From: Ilyomonas limi
GTDB lineage: Bacteria > Bacteroidota > Bacteroidia > Chitinophagales > Chitinophagaceae
Length of the DNA stretch: 64,000 bases
Reading direction: 5' to 3'
Assembly: GCF_005233845.1 (NCBI RefSeq)
Contig: NZ_SZQL01000018.1
Span: 1 to 64,000 of the forward strand
Shown: piece by piece, positions 55,296-64,000 of the stretch
Numbering within the stretch: position 1 is the stretch's first letter
Layout of the letters: every line of letters begins with the position of its first letter
Notes under the pieces: generated by a model
Seen by the model: only the letters and a program-made list of their open reading frames with translations
Told to the model about the DNA's origin: nothing
The model's database searches: none
Made by a program: the position numbers and the translations under genes

Positions 55296-56618
55296 TTACA
55301 GGCGCACCTGCTTCATAGAAGGAGATAAAAGATTCATCATAAACCAGGCTAACAGGTAAGCACCGCCACAAATACCGAATATGATGTTATAACCTGTGTT
55401 TAGCGTTCCCAGTGCTTTAAAATGGTCTAATAAAATACCTATGAGTAAAGGAAATAAAATGCCGCCTACCGATCCTGCCATGCCGCCAATACCTACCACA
55501 GAACTTACTGCTTTTTTGGGAAACATATCGGATGCAGTGGTAAAAATATTGGCGCTCCATGCCTGATGTGCAGCCGCAGCCAAACTTATGAGTATAACAG
55601 CAGTCCATGCATGTGTAGTAAACTGTACAAAAACAACGGGCACTACCAGCAAGGCAAAAAGGAGCATGGCTGTTTTTCTTGCTTTATATACGGGTAAGCC
55701 CCTTTTTATCAGCAATCCCGAAAGATACCCCCCGAGTACGCTGCCAAAGCTTGCTGTTACATATATGGTAGATACATAAATAGCCGATTGCGATATGTCT
55801 AAATGGTAAGTAGTATTAAAGTAAGAAGGAATCCAGAAAAGGTAAAACCACCAGATAGGATCTGTCAAAAACTTACCAACTACAAACGACCAGGTTTGCC
55901 GGAAACCTAATATTTTAGACCAGCTCACCCTGCTGTCATTTTCCGGATCGGCTTCCGGTGCATCGCTGTTGATGTAAGCCAACTCTGCTTTACCCAATCT
56001 TTTTTGGCGTGCAGGAATTTCATAAAATATCCCCCAAAACAGCAGCCATATAAAGCCCAATACGCCGGTCCATATAAAAGCTTCGCGCCAGCCGTACGAT
56101 GTATAGATCCAGGCAATTAATGGCGGACCTGCAATAGCTGCTATGTTGGAGCCGCTATTGAAAATACCGGTTGCAAGTGCCCGGTCTTTTTTGGGAAACC
56201 ATTCTGCTACCGATTTAATGGCAGCCGGGAAATTACCGGCTTCGCCTAACCCTAATGCGGTACGTGCAACACCAAAGCCAAAGGTACTTTTAGCCAATGC
56301 ATGCGCCATAGCAGCAAGGCTCCAGATAACAACAGATATAGTATAACCCAGCTTGGTACCAATACGGTCAATCAATCTGCCAAACAGGAGCAAGCCTAAA
56401 GCATACGCTGCTGAAAAAGCCATTACGATATTGCTGTAATCTTTTTCCGACCAGTTAAACGATCTCGCTAAATCATCTTTGAGCAAACCAATCACCTGCC
56501 GGTCGAGATAGTTGATGGTAGTGGCAAAAAACAACAGAGCAACAACTACCCATCTGTATTTACCTGCGACTTGTACATTGGACGTCGGCTTTGGGCGCGG
56601 TGGCGCGGTTTGTATCAT
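55296..56618 (-). CDS. exuT: MFS hexuronate transporter (ACS family)
   Basis: A 440-residue inner-membrane major-facilitator transporter of the anion:cation symporter group that includes ExuT. It shows about 12 membrane segments and family motifs: TTINYLDRQVIGLLKDDL in helix 1, LFGRLIDRIGTKLGYTISVVIW between helices 2 and 3, ARTALGLGEAGNFPAAIKSVAEWFPKKDRALATGIFNSGSNIAAIAGPP, and SVLGGYLSGLLIKRGLPVYKARK in the second half. Galacturonate or glucuronate with H+ or Na+ is the expected substrate. It lies between kdgA (21-bp gap) and fbp (27-bp gap). The exact hexuronate is not determinable. Confidence 0.9.
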   Translation of the reverse strand: MIQTAPPRPKPTSNVQVAGKYRWVVVALLFFATTINYLDRQVIGLLKDDLARSFNWSEKDYSNIVMAFSAAYALGLLLFGRLIDRIGTKLGYTISVVIWSLAAMAHALAKSTFGFGVARTALGLGEAGNFPAAIKSVAEWFPKKDRALATGIFNSGSNIAAIAGPPLIAWIYTSYGWREAFIWTGVLGFIWLLFWGIFYEIPARQKRLGKAELAYINSDAPEADPENDSRVSWSKILGFRQTWSFVVGKFLTDPIWWFYLFWIPSYFNTTYHLDISQSAIYVSTIYVTASFGSVLGGYLSGLLIKRGLPVYKARKTAMLLFALLVVPVVFVQFTTHAWTAVILISLAAAAHQAWSANIFTTASDMFPKKAVSSVVGIGGMAGSVGGILFPLLIGILLDHFKALGTLNTGYNIIFGICGGAYLLAWFMMNLLSPSMKQVRL

Positions 56619-56639
56619 ATCAATCTCTTTTAATAATTT

Positions 56640-57299
56640 TTATCGGATGGCTGCAATAGTTTGCAGAGCGTTCGCTGTAAAGTGGCTAATGCCTGTATAA
56701 TTTTCTTCTTCCATGATTTTTTTGCTTAATAATTTACTACCCATACCTACTGCGCTTACGCCTGCGGCAAACCATGCTGAAAGATTTTCATGCGTTGTGT
56801 CTACGCCGCCTGTGGGCATGAAAAGCATACCCGGAAACACATCTTTAACAGCACTCACAAAAGCAGCACCTAATACGCTGCCCGGAAAGAGTTTTACCAT
56901 CTTCACTCCAAAAGATTCTGCGTGCATAATTTCGCTTGGCGTCATACAGCCGGGCATCCACAATATGTTTTCATGTTGCGCTACTTCAGCAATGTCTTCT
57001 GCTATACCGGGACTGATTAAAAAATCTGCGCCGGCAGCTATGAATACTTTTGCTGCGGCTGCGTTTTTTACGGTGCCGATGCCCAAACACATGTCCGGCA
57101 TTTCGGCATCGCAAGCCCCTTTCATCGCTTTAAAATTCACGAGCGCTGCTTCACCACGATTGGTATATTCTACTGCCCTGATGCCTGCATGGTATAATGC
57201 TTTCAGTACACCAATACAAATGCTTTGGGAAGAATGAAAATATAAGGGGAGTAAGCCTTTACCGGTAATTTCATTAATGATATGCTGCTGCTTGTTCAT
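56640..57299 (-). CDS. kdgA: KDPG aldolase (2-dehydro-3-deoxy-phosphogluconate aldolase)
   Basis: A 219-residue class I aldolase that splits KDPG into pyruvate and glyceraldehyde-3-phosphate, the last step of uronate catabolism. The Schiff-base lysine is Lys136 in VKLFPGSVLG; the catalytic Glu is in AVEYTNRGE near 44, and LGIGTVKNA and FMPTGGVD form the phosphate end of the site. The length is normal for the family. Its ATG at 57299 overlaps the kdgK stop region by 26 bp, a strong sign of translational coupling. Also named eda in other bacteria. Confidence 0.94.
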   Translation of the reverse strand: MNKQQHIINEITGKGLLPLYFHSSQSICIGVLKALYHAGIRAVEYTNRGEAALVNFKAMKGACDAEMPDMCLGIGTVKNAAAAKVFIAAGADFLISPGIAEDIAEVAQHENILWMPGCMTPSEIMHAESFGVKMVKLFPGSVLGAAFVSAVKDVFPGMLFMPTGGVDTTHENLSAWFAAGVSAVGMGSKLLSKKIMEEENYTGISHFTANALQTIAAIR

Positions 57300-58308
57300 G
57301 TTGTGTTGTTCTTTGTTTGATTGCTTCTACATTTTGTTGCGTGGCATCGCCTTTTTCATGAAGTTTGCCAACCGCTGCAGATGCTGCAAAATCAACAATG
57401 TTTTGTAGTTGCCAGTTATTACGCATGCCGTACATCAAGCCTGCCATAAAGCAGTCGCCGCTGCCGGCTTTATCTACAATATGCTCACTTCTGAATTCTC
57501 TGGATATAAACTGCTGCTCCTGCTGCTGTAACGTAGCATAATAGTGTATGCCTTTACCTTCATCAAACCGGAACGTGTTGGCTACAGTCTTACAATTAGG
57601 AAAGCGGCTCATAATTGTCCGGGCAGTTTCATAAGCATGATCTGTATAAGCCTGTTTGCTCTTTTTATCATGAATGTATTCATCTACTTCAATGCCTAAG
57701 AGGGTGTTGGCGCTCCAGATGTTTGCCATTACCACATCGCAGTAAGCTACAAGCTCCGGCATTATTTCTTTTGGTTGCTTGCCCCACTGCCAAAGCTTTG
57801 CACGATAGTTTAAGTCGACAGATGTAGTAATTCCTTTTTTGGAAGCAGTTTCCAGCGCTTCTTTACACACGCTTACCAGATTACTACCAAGTGCGGGTGT
57901 AATAGCACTGAAGTGTAACCAATCTACATTTTCTAATATCGTGTTCCAATCAATGGTACCGGGTTGTAACATTGAAAAAGAAGAATAAGCGCGGTCATAA
58001 ATAACGCTGGCATGTTTTAAATCGGCACCCTGCGGAAGGAAATACAAGCCAATACGATTGCCGTTATACACAATGGCAGAAGTATCTATGCCTGTATCAT
58101 TCAGGCACTTTACAATTTCATGCGACAGATAATTATCGGGTAATGCGGTGCCATATTTTACAGGCATATTCCATTTTGCTAAAGCCTGCGCCACATTTAA
58201 TTCAGCACCACCGGTATATACAGGCATCAGCGAATGATGCAACCAGTGTTGTTGTAACACCGGAGACATACGTAATAACAACTCGCCAAAACATAATACT
58301 TTTTTCAT
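57274..58308 (-). CDS. kdgK: 2-keto-3-deoxygluconate kinase (PfkB family)
   Basis: A 344-residue PfkB-family kinase that phosphorylates KDG to KDPG. Features are CFGELLLRMSP at the N-terminus, YTGGAELNVAQALAKW near residue 32 (substrate lid), DLNYRAKLW near 175, and DKAGSGDCFMAGLMYG near 290 with the anion hole and catalytic Asp. The first Gly of the usual GAGD is present as GSGD. It overlaps kdgA by 26 bp and follows kduI by 21 bp. Both the galacturonate (uxa) and unsaturated uronate (kdu) branches converge on its substrate. Confidence 0.93.
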   Translation of the reverse strand: MKKVLCFGELLLRMSPVLQQHWLHHSLMPVYTGGAELNVAQALAKWNMPVKYGTALPDNYLSHEIVKCLNDTGIDTSAIVYNGNRIGLYFLPQGADLKHASVIYDRAYSSFSMLQPGTIDWNTILENVDWLHFSAITPALGSNLVSVCKEALETASKKGITTSVDLNYRAKLWQWGKQPKEIMPELVAYCDVVMANIWSANTLLGIEVDEYIHDKKSKQAYTDHAYETARTIMSRFPNCKTVANTFRFDEGKGIHYYATLQQQEQQFISREFRSEHIVDKAGSGDCFMAGLMYGMRNNWQLQNIVDFAASAAVGKLHEKGDATQQNVEAIKQRTTQHEQAAAYH

Positions 58309-58329
58309 ACTGCAATCGCTTTTTTATTA

Positions 58330-59160
58330 TTATAACAGGTCTGCTACGGGCACCCCATCCATATCGGTAAATTCTTTATTCTCGCCAGCCATGCCCCAGA
58401 TAAAACCATAGCTGGAAGTGCCACAGCCAAAATGTACTGACCACGGTGGCGAAATAATTGCCTCATGGTTCTCCACCACTACATGGCGCGTTTGCTGAGG
58501 CTCGCCCATACAATGAAATACACGCTGAGATGCAGGTATATCAAAATAAAAATAAGCTTCCATACGGCGGGTATGGGTATGTGGCGGCACCGAGTTCCAA
58601 ACACTGCCCTCTTCCAGTATTGTTAAGCCCATTACCAACTGGCAGCTTGGAATACCATTATTATGAATGTATTTGTAGATAGTTCTTTTATTGGAAGTGG
58701 TTTGTTCACCAAGCGATACAGGAGCGGCTTCTTCTTTTGTCATTTTTAAAGAAGCATATTTATGATGCGCAGGTGCTGATAAAAAGTAAAATAAAGCGGG
58801 ATTTGATTGATCGTAACTTTTGAATGTTACTGTTTTAGTTTCTTTACCAAGATATAAGCAATCCAGCTTATTCAGAGTAAATGTATTATCCTCCGTTATT
58901 ATTTCACCAGTGCCACCAACATTAATAATCCCGGCTTCTCTTCTTTGTAAAAAATAGTCAGCTTTCAATTCGGGATGATTGGGTAGTGCAACAGCAGCAG
59001 TAACGGGCTTTATGCCACCAATGATCACCCGGTCATAATGCGAGTAAATAAGTCGTATCTTATCATCCTGCATCAGCGCTTTACAAAGAAAGTGCTCACG
59101 TAGCTCATCCGTATGCATCCCCGCTACTGCTTCAGGACTATTTTGAAAACGTACTTCCAT
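58330..59160 (-). CDS. kduI: 5-keto-4-deoxyuronate isomerase
   Basis: A 276-residue cupin isomerase that converts 5-keto-4-deoxyuronate, derived from unsaturated galacturonate, to 2,5-diketo-3-deoxygluconate. The zinc site is visible as PPHTHTRRMEAYFYFD near residue 195 (two His and Glu) with a later His in PPWSVHFGCGTSSYGFIWGMAGEN near 250. The N-terminal half has the typical VGGIKPV-like strand, here IIGGIKPVTAAVAL, and FLQRREAGIINVGGTG. The length matches KduI. It is followed by kdgK and preceded by kduD with a 51-bp gap. It depends on pectate lyase products such as those of the PL1-type enzyme at 21-23 kb. Confidence 0.96.
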   Translation of the reverse strand: MEVRFQNSPEAVAGMHTDELREHFLCKALMQDDKIRLIYSHYDRVIIGGIKPVTAAVALPNHPELKADYFLQRREAGIINVGGTGEIITEDNTFTLNKLDCLYLGKETKTVTFKSYDQSNPALFYFLSAPAHHKYASLKMTKEEAAPVSLGEQTTSNKRTIYKYIHNNGIPSCQLVMGLTILEEGSVWNSVPPHTHTRRMEAYFYFDIPASQRVFHCMGEPQQTRHVVVENHEAIISPPWSVHFGCGTSSYGFIWGMAGENKEFTDMDGVPVADLL

Positions 59161-59211
59161 GATAATAACTTGTATTGAATATGTTTTAATTAAGAAAATA
59201 ATTGTTCCATC

Positions 59212-59979
59212 TTACCTTCCCATCCAGCCGCCATCTACTGTCAATATGGTTCCGTGTACATAATCAGCCGCTTTGGAGGCAAGAAAAACAGCAGGACCTT
59301 TAAAGTCGTTACTATCACCCCACCTGCCCGCAGGAATTCTATCCAGTATAGTTTTATTTCTTGCCGCATCGTTGCGCAGCGCTTCTGTATTATCGGTAGC
59401 AATGTAGCCCGGCGCAATACCGTTTACATTTACACCATGCACCGCCCATTCGTTAGCCAACGCTTTTACCAACGATGATAAGGCACCTTTGCTGGCTGCA
59501 TAGCCCGGCACATTAATACCGCCCTGAAAAGAAAGCAGTGAACAGGTAAAGATGATTTTACCGGACCCACGCTGTACCATTTCTTTTCCAAATTCACGGG
59601 CAAGTATAAAAGGGGTATCAAGGTTAACTGACAATACTTTATCCCAGTAGTCATCCGTATGTTGCGCTGTCGGTGCACGTAATATGGTGCCTGCATTATT
59701 GATTAAAATATCAACAGTAGCGTGAGCTGCTTTTACTTTACTGATAAATTCATATAAGCTGCTTCTATCTCCTAAATCGGCCTGGTAAGGAGTGAATGTA
59801 GTACCTGCAGCTTTTATTGCTTTTTCAATCTCACTTCCTTCCAAAGCCATAGAACGCGATACGCCTATGATAGCAGCACCTGCTTCTGCAAGTCCAATTG
59901 CCATAGCCTTACCAATACCACGATCGCAACCTGTAACTAAAGCCGTTTTGCCAGAGAGATCAAATAAAGTGATGCTCAT
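59212..59979 (-). CDS. kduD: 2-deoxy-D-gluconate/2,5-diketo-3-deoxygluconate dehydrogenase (SDR)
   Basis: A 255-residue short-chain dehydrogenase that reduces 2,5-diketo-3-deoxygluconate to KDG. It shows the cofactor loop TGCDRGIGKAMAIGLAEAG, the NNAG motif in DILINNAGTILRAP, catalytic Ser near 143 and YAASKGALSSLVKALANEWA with the YxxxK pair, and the KduD-like C-terminus GRWGDSNDFKGPAVFLASKAADYVHGTILTVDGGWMGR. The neighbouring kduI makes the SDR assignment specific. It lies 44 bp after uxaC in the same strand and operon. Confidence 0.95.
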   Translation of the reverse strand: MSITLFDLSGKTALVTGCDRGIGKAMAIGLAEAGAAIIGVSRSMALEGSEIEKAIKAAGTTFTPYQADLGDRSSLYEFISKVKAAHATVDILINNAGTILRAPTAQHTDDYWDKVLSVNLDTPFILAREFGKEMVQRGSGKIIFTCSLLSFQGGINVPGYAASKGALSSLVKALANEWAVHGVNVNGIAPGYIATDNTEALRNDAARNKTILDRIPAGRWGDSNDFKGPAVFLASKAADYVHGTILTVDGGWMGR

Positions 59980-60023
59980 AAATAAGATAAGTAATTGAAA
60001 TGCTGTACTTTGTTTACAGCCAG

Positions 60024-61475
60024 TTATACTTCCTGCAATGTTTCTCCGTTCAGTACCTTATCCTCAATCATTGAATCCCAGTTGAAGTACTGTTTTGCAT
60101 TATTAAAACAAATGTCCTGTATAATTTTACCTGTCCATTCCATATCATCCGGCAATTCGCCGCTTTCTATTTCTTCGCCAAAAATGTTACATAATAAACG
60201 CCTGAAATACTCATGTCTCGGGAAAGAAAGAAAGCTGCGCGAATCGGTGAGCATACCTACAAACCGGCTCAGCAACCCCATGTTGGAAAGTGCATTCAAC
60301 TGCCTTGTCATACCCTCTTTCTGATCTAAAAACCACCAGGCAGAACCCCATTGTATTTTACCGGGGATGGTACCATCATTAAAGTTACCGGTCATGGTTG
60401 CCATCACTTCATTATCGGCGGGGTTCAAATTATACAAAATGGTTTTAGTGAGCTTATCTCCTTTATCAAGGGTGTTTAAAAATTTAGCTAATGATCTTGC
60501 CTGCGGAGAATCGCCGATAGAATCCCAGCCTGTATCAGCGCCTAACTGCTGCATCATACGACTGTTGTTGTTGCGGATAGCACCTAAATGATATTGCTGC
60601 ACCCAGCCCTTTTCATGGTCCCATCCGGCAAAGGTGATGAGCATGGCAGACCTGAATTTTAGCACCTCTTTTTCATCCAGCTGTCGACCACTTCTGATCT
60701 TATCAAAAATGCTTTTGATCTCATTTTCTGTATAATCTTCTGCATCTATTTTTTCTAATCCATGATCGGATACGCTGCAACCATTTTCAGCAAAATAATC
60801 ATGACGTTTTTTAAGTGCTTCCAAATAACCGTTGTAATTATGGATGGAAGTATTGGCACTTTTTTCAAGCTTTGCTACATAGTTGTTGAATGTAGTAACA
60901 TCGGCTACATTCATAGCAGCATCCGGGCGAAAAGCAGGGAGCACCGGAATTTCAAAACCTTCTTTTCTTAACTGCTGATGGAAGGCTAAATCATCCACCG
61001 GATCATCGGTAGTACAAACCAGCTTTACATTCATTTTACGCAGCAGGTTGCGAACACTATATTGCGGCGTACGCAGCTTTTCATTGCATTCTTCATAAAT
61101 TCTTTTAGCACTCTCCGCATTTAGCAATTCATACACATCAAAGTAGCGCTGCAGTTCCAGGTGTGTCCAGTGGTAGAGCGGATTACGTAATGTATAAGGC
61201 ACTGTTTCAGCCCATTTTTCAAACTTTTCCCAATCGCTGGCATTGCCGGTAATGTATCTTTCATCCACACCATTGGTACGCATTGCACGCCACTTGTAAT
61301 GATCGCCATATAACCACGCCTGCGTAATGTTTCCAAACTGCATATCGGCAGCGATCTGCTGAGGCGGCAAATGGCAGTGATAATCTATAATGGGCATTGG
61401 CGCAGCATATTGATGATAGAATTGTTGTGCTGTTTTATTGTTCAGTAAAAAGTTTTCATCAAGAAATGGTTTCAT
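60024..61475 (-). CDS. uxaC: Glucuronate/galacturonate isomerase
   Basis: A 483-residue uronate isomerase that converts D-galacturonate to D-tagaturonate (and glucuronate to fructuronate). Motifs typical of the amidohydrolase-like UxaC family are PIIDYHCHLPPQQIAADM near residue 29 with the metal-type His pair, GDHYKWRAMRTNGVDE, VCTTDDPVDDLAFH, LITFAGWDHEKGW and MLTDSRSFLSFPRHEYFRRLLCN near 410-435. The length is close to the usual 465-475. It is preceded by a 195-bp gap from uxaA, so it may have its own promoter, and it begins the uxaC-kduD-kduI-kdgK-kdgA-exuT-fbp run. Confidence 0.97.
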   Translation of the reverse strand: MKPFLDENFLLNNKTAQQFYHQYAAPMPIIDYHCHLPPQQIAADMQFGNITQAWLYGDHYKWRAMRTNGVDERYITGNASDWEKFEKWAETVPYTLRNPLYHWTHLELQRYFDVYELLNAESAKRIYEECNEKLRTPQYSVRNLLRKMNVKLVCTTDDPVDDLAFHQQLRKEGFEIPVLPAFRPDAAMNVADVTTFNNYVAKLEKSANTSIHNYNGYLEALKKRHDYFAENGCSVSDHGLEKIDAEDYTENEIKSIFDKIRSGRQLDEKEVLKFRSAMLITFAGWDHEKGWVQQYHLGAIRNNNSRMMQQLGADTGWDSIGDSPQARSLAKFLNTLDKGDKLTKTILYNLNPADNEVMATMTGNFNDGTIPGKIQWGSAWWFLDQKEGMTRQLNALSNMGLLSRFVGMLTDSRSFLSFPRHEYFRRLLCNIFGEEIESGELPDDMEWTGKIIQDICFNNAKQYFNWDSMIEDKVLNGETLQEV

Positions 61476-61670
61476 ATTAAGTTTTTAATTACTAACCGTT
61501 TATAAATAAGTGTGTCGTTAGCTAAGTTTGTTTAAATCTTGCCGGTGTTGCCCGCAATGACGTTTATTCATCTTTTAAAGTTTATGATGCTTAACATCCG
61601 AAATCTATTTGCTTATCCGAAATTTACTTAGTTGACAATGTAATAAGTTATACGAAAATTATTATTTTCA
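61476..61670. other. 195-bp leader of uxaC with a partial palindrome copy
   Basis: The gap between uxaA and uxaC contains GCCCGCAATGACG at 61550-61562, matching one end of the palindromic element at 53.2-53.4 kb, with no visible partner arm. The rest is AT-rich, as expected for a promoter region. I find no clear copy of the 16-bp motif, so the uronate operon may be controlled separately from the glycosidase units. Confidence 0.4.
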
Positions 61671-63314
61671 TCACAAACTAATGCCCCGCTTCCACGGAAT
61701 AAAATCATCCTGATTTAATTGCACTGCTTTTGGAATTATTTCTCCACTGGCTGCTTTAATACAATATTCTAAGATTTCTTCGCCCATCTGTTGTATTGTT
61801 TTTGTCCCTTCTATAATGCTGCCTGTATTGATGTCAATAATATCTTTCATACGTTTTGCTACAGATGAATTAGTTGCCACTTTGATGGTAGGACAAACCG
61901 GATTGCCGGTAGGCGTTCCCAGGCCAGTTGTAAATAAAATCAATGTAGCGCCGGATGCTGCTTTACCAGTAGTAGCTTCCACATCGTTGCCTGGCGTACA
62001 TACTAAACTTAATCCTGGCTTTGTAGCTTGTTCTGTATAATCCAATACATCCACCACCGGTGAAGTGCCACCCTTTTTTGCTGCGCCGGCACTTTTAATA
62101 GCATCTGTTATTAAGCCGTCTTTGATATTGCCGGGCGACGGATTCATATAAAAACCGGAGCCTACCGCATGTGCTTTGGCATCGTAGGTTTGCATTAAAT
62201 AAGTAAACTTTTCTGCCATCTGTTCATTCCGCATACGGTCAATTAAATTTTGTTCTACGCCACACAATTCAGGAAACTCAGCCAGCAATACTTTACCACC
62301 TAAAGCAGCTATCATATCGGCGCAATAACCCACTGCCGGATTAGCAGAAATACCGCTGAAGCCATCGCTGCCACCGCATTTTACACCAATGCATAAGTTG
62401 TTTAAAGTGGCTGGCTGGCGTTGCAGTTTGTTAATCTCAATCAAGCCTGCAAAGGTTTTTCGTATTGCTTCTGTAATCAACTGCTCCTCACTTCCAGATT
62501 GCTGTTGCTCGAAGACATGCAAAGGCTTATCAAACTGAGGATTGAATGCTTTTAAATCCTTTAAAAAATCCTGCACCTGTAAATTCTGGCAACCCAAACT
62601 CAGTACAGTAACGCCACCTACATTCGGATGATTAGCATAAGCTGCTAACAATTTGCTTAGGATTGCAGCATCCTGCCGGATACCACCGCAGCCGCCCTGA
62701 TGATTTAAAAATTTTATACCATCCACATTTGGAAACAAGCGTTGGCTATACGGAGTATTATTGGCATTTGTCAACCCGGCAGTTAACACATCTTCACCCT
62801 GTTTATACAACTCAATCAGTTGCCTTGTTTTTGATTTATATTTTTCCGTTACGGCATAGCCCAATTCGTTTTGCAACGCTTCGCGTATCACATCCATATT
62901 ACGGTTTTCGCAAAATACCAATGGAATAAATACCCAATAATTGGCAGTGCCCACACGTCCGTCGTTACGGTAATAACCCATGAATGTTTTGTTCTTAAAC
63001 TTAGAAACATCCGGCGGCTGCCATTGATAACGATAGTCGCGCCAGGCATAACCTTTTGCAGCGTGTTTCACATTAGAAGTAGTCATCCGTTCACCACGGT
63101 AAACGGGTATTTGTGTCTTGCCCACCAGCACGCCATACATTTTTACCTCGCCGTCTGCAGGCATATCCTGCATAAAAAATTTATGCTTGGCAGGTATATT
63201 TTCTGTTACCGTACATTCTTCACCCTCATACACCACAGTGCTACCGGCAGCAATGTCTTTTAAGGCTACCAACACATTATCATCAGGATGAATTTTAATG
63301 ACCGCTCTTTCCAT
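61671..63314 (-). CDS. uxaA: Altronate dehydratase
   Basis: A 547-residue altronate dehydratase that removes water from D-altronate to give KDG. The N-terminal SAF-type domain (about 1-95: IKIHPDDNVLVALKDIAAGSTV, KHKFFMQDMPADGEVKMYG) is fused to the large C-terminal part: FMGYYRNDGRVGTANYWVFIPLVFCENRN, NHQGGCGGIRQDA, LCIGVKCGGSDGFSGISANPAVGYCAD and PGNDVEATTGKAASGATLILFTTGLGTPTGNPVCPTIKVATNS. Conserved cysteines expected for the metal site are present. The length is somewhat longer than the E. coli enzyme but normal for fused Bacteroidota forms. It abuts uxaB directly. Confidence 0.96.
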   Translation of the reverse strand: MERAVIKIHPDDNVLVALKDIAAGSTVVYEGEECTVTENIPAKHKFFMQDMPADGEVKMYGVLVGKTQIPVYRGERMTTSNVKHAAKGYAWRDYRYQWQPPDVSKFKNKTFMGYYRNDGRVGTANYWVFIPLVFCENRNMDVIREALQNELGYAVTEKYKSKTRQLIELYKQGEDVLTAGLTNANNTPYSQRLFPNVDGIKFLNHQGGCGGIRQDAAILSKLLAAYANHPNVGGVTVLSLGCQNLQVQDFLKDLKAFNPQFDKPLHVFEQQQSGSEEQLITEAIRKTFAGLIEINKLQRQPATLNNLCIGVKCGGSDGFSGISANPAVGYCADMIAALGGKVLLAEFPELCGVEQNLIDRMRNEQMAEKFTYLMQTYDAKAHAVGSGFYMNPSPGNIKDGLITDAIKSAGAAKKGGTSPVVDVLDYTEQATKPGLSLVCTPGNDVEATTGKAASGATLILFTTGLGTPTGNPVCPTIKVATNSSVAKRMKDIIDINTGSIIEGTKTIQQMGEEILEYCIKAASGEIIPKAVQLNQDDFIPWKRGISL

Positions 63315-64000
63315 TTACATGACTGTTTTTTGTTTATCTGCTTCATATAATGCGGGCTGAACACCATTATGCATCAGCTCATTCATAAAATAAATCACTT
63401 TATCTGCAAAACCGGATAACGAAAGCAAATCTTCGCCCCACAGCTCTTTATTTGAAAGGATAGTGGTGGCAACGGCTTCTACCCGTTTTTGTTGTTGCCA
63501 TACTTCCGCATAATAAGCTGCATTATCATCATTCACTACATACGCTTGTCCATTGACTTTACCATGCCATTTTCCATCTTCTTCCTGCCGGCACCTCATA
63601 AAAAGCAGGTGCGCGGCAAAGCCCAATGCCATACGTACCGGAACGCTGTTAAACCGATGAAAATAACTTGTAATCAGCGGCACATTACGCATAGCCATTT
63701 TGGAGGAATATTGCAGCGTAATATTGAGCCATTTATGTTCTATAAACGGGTTTCTGAACCTATCCAAAACGCTCATGGCAAATTCTTCTTTCTTGCTTTC
63801 GGGGATAGATGCATCCTTTATTGCAGGCGCAATTTCATCGAGCATCAATGATTGTATAAAAGATGCAAAAGCCTCATTGTGCATAGATTCTTCTACCGAA
63901 ACAAAACCTGCCAAATGTGCGAGCCCGCAACTAAATGTATGCGAGCCATTCAGCAGCCGCAACTTTAATTCGCGATACAACGAAATGTCAGGAGCAATAA
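63315..64000 (-). CDS. uxaB: Tagaturonate reductase, C-terminal part (runs off the window)
   Basis: The frame is open to the window edge (preceding residues IAPDISLYREL), so only the last about 228 residues are seen and the true start lies to the right. The segment has the mannitol-dehydrogenase C-terminal domain: KLRLLNGSHTFSCGLAHLAGFVSVEE supplies the conserved lysine and asparagine, followed by RFRNPFIEHKWLNITLQYSSKMAMRNVP. This is typical of UxaB, which reduces D-tagaturonate to D-altronate with NADH. Its stop is immediately followed by the uxaA start, consistent with uxaC-uxaB-uxaA as consecutive pathway steps. No UxuA/UxuB pair is seen. Confidence 0.9.
   Translation of the reverse strand, partial: IAPDISLYRELKLRLLNGSHTFSCGLAHLAGFVSVEESMHNEAFASFIQSLMLDEIAPAIKDASIPESKKEEFAMSVLDRFRNPFIEHKWLNITLQYSSKMAMRNVPLITSYFHRFNSVPVRMALGFAAHLLFMRCRQEEDGKWHGKVNGQAYVVNDDNAAYYAEVWQQQKRVEAVATTILSNKELWGEDLLSLSGFADKVIYFMNELMHNGVQPALYEADKQKTVM

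Noticed and set aside
1-64000. Many 60-140-codon open frames opposite or out of frame with the annotated genes
   Set aside because: They overlap long genes with clear domains and have no independent support; none looks like a known family.

Overview
The window looks like one polysaccharide-utilization region from a Bacteroidota genome, most likely family Chitinophagaceae. The signs are SusC/SusD proteins, lipoprotein and Sec signals typical of the phylum, AT-rich intergenic DNA, few Shine-Dalgarno sites, and dispersed palindromic repeats. Almost every gene is on the minus strand; the exceptions are the GH106 gene at the left edge and the DUF5703-type gene at 50.9-53.2 kb. The theme is pectin, especially rhamnogalacturonan, breakdown followed by uronic-acid catabolism. 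No RNA genes, CRISPR arrays, prophage or transposase genes were seen.

Layout, left to right. 0-10.6 kb: a 5'-truncated GH106 rhamnosidase, a lipoprotein TIM-barrel isomerase, an esterase carrying an N-terminal STN-like domain, a 750-bp palindromic repeat, then a nan-operon-like trio (DHDPS-family aldolase, SSS symporter, Asp-box propeller) and a DUF3826 protein. 10.8-28.0 kb: GH2, an (alpha/alpha)6 glycosidase, a large beta-propeller, an SGNH esterase with a twin-arginine signal, a two-part beta-helix protein, a PL1-type pectate lyase, SusD and SusC. 28.2-38.0 kb: a second DUF3826, a multidomain GH2, a GH95 with an inserted jelly roll, and a GH138/GH67-like alpha-glycuronidase. 38.1-45.0 kb: an AraC regulator followed, in reverse gene order, by an unusual cytoplasmic cassette: Gfo/Idh dehydrogenase, lactonase-type amidohydrolase, two family III CoA-transferases, a leaderless solute-binding protein and a MaoC hydratase. 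45.4-53.2 kb: a broken GH78, another GH2, and a divergent DUF5703-type protein. 53.2-54.2 kb: a palindromic repeat abutting a decayed zinc alcohol dehydrogenase. 54.2-64.0 kb: fbp, exuT, kdgA, kdgK, kduI, kduD, uxaC, uxaA and the 3' part of uxaB.

How it fits together. Surface and periplasmic enzymes (PL1, beta-helix protein, esterases, GH106, GH78, GH95, GH2s, GH138-like) would dismantle rhamnogalacturonan, with SusC/D importing oligosaccharides. ExuT and the uxa/kdu/kdg genes turn galacturonate and unsaturated uronate into KDG, then pyruvate and glyceraldehyde-3-phosphate. Fructose-1,6-bisphosphatase gives the return path to hexoses. The presence of GH106, GH95, GH2s, a GH138-like enzyme and a keto-acid-aldolase trio invites comparison with RG-II degradation loci.

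The most interesting observations are (i) a 16-bp motif (ATGGATTATTTTACTA and three variants or copies) in front of four transcription units, which I propose as the operator of the local AraC regulator, and (ii) the CoA-transferase/MaoC/leaderless binding-protein cassette, which carries one copy of that motif and looks like an undescribed CoA-dependent route for a pectin-derived acid. Three genes (GH106 5' end, GH78, zinc dehydrogenase) show frame breaks, from either real decay or sequence error.
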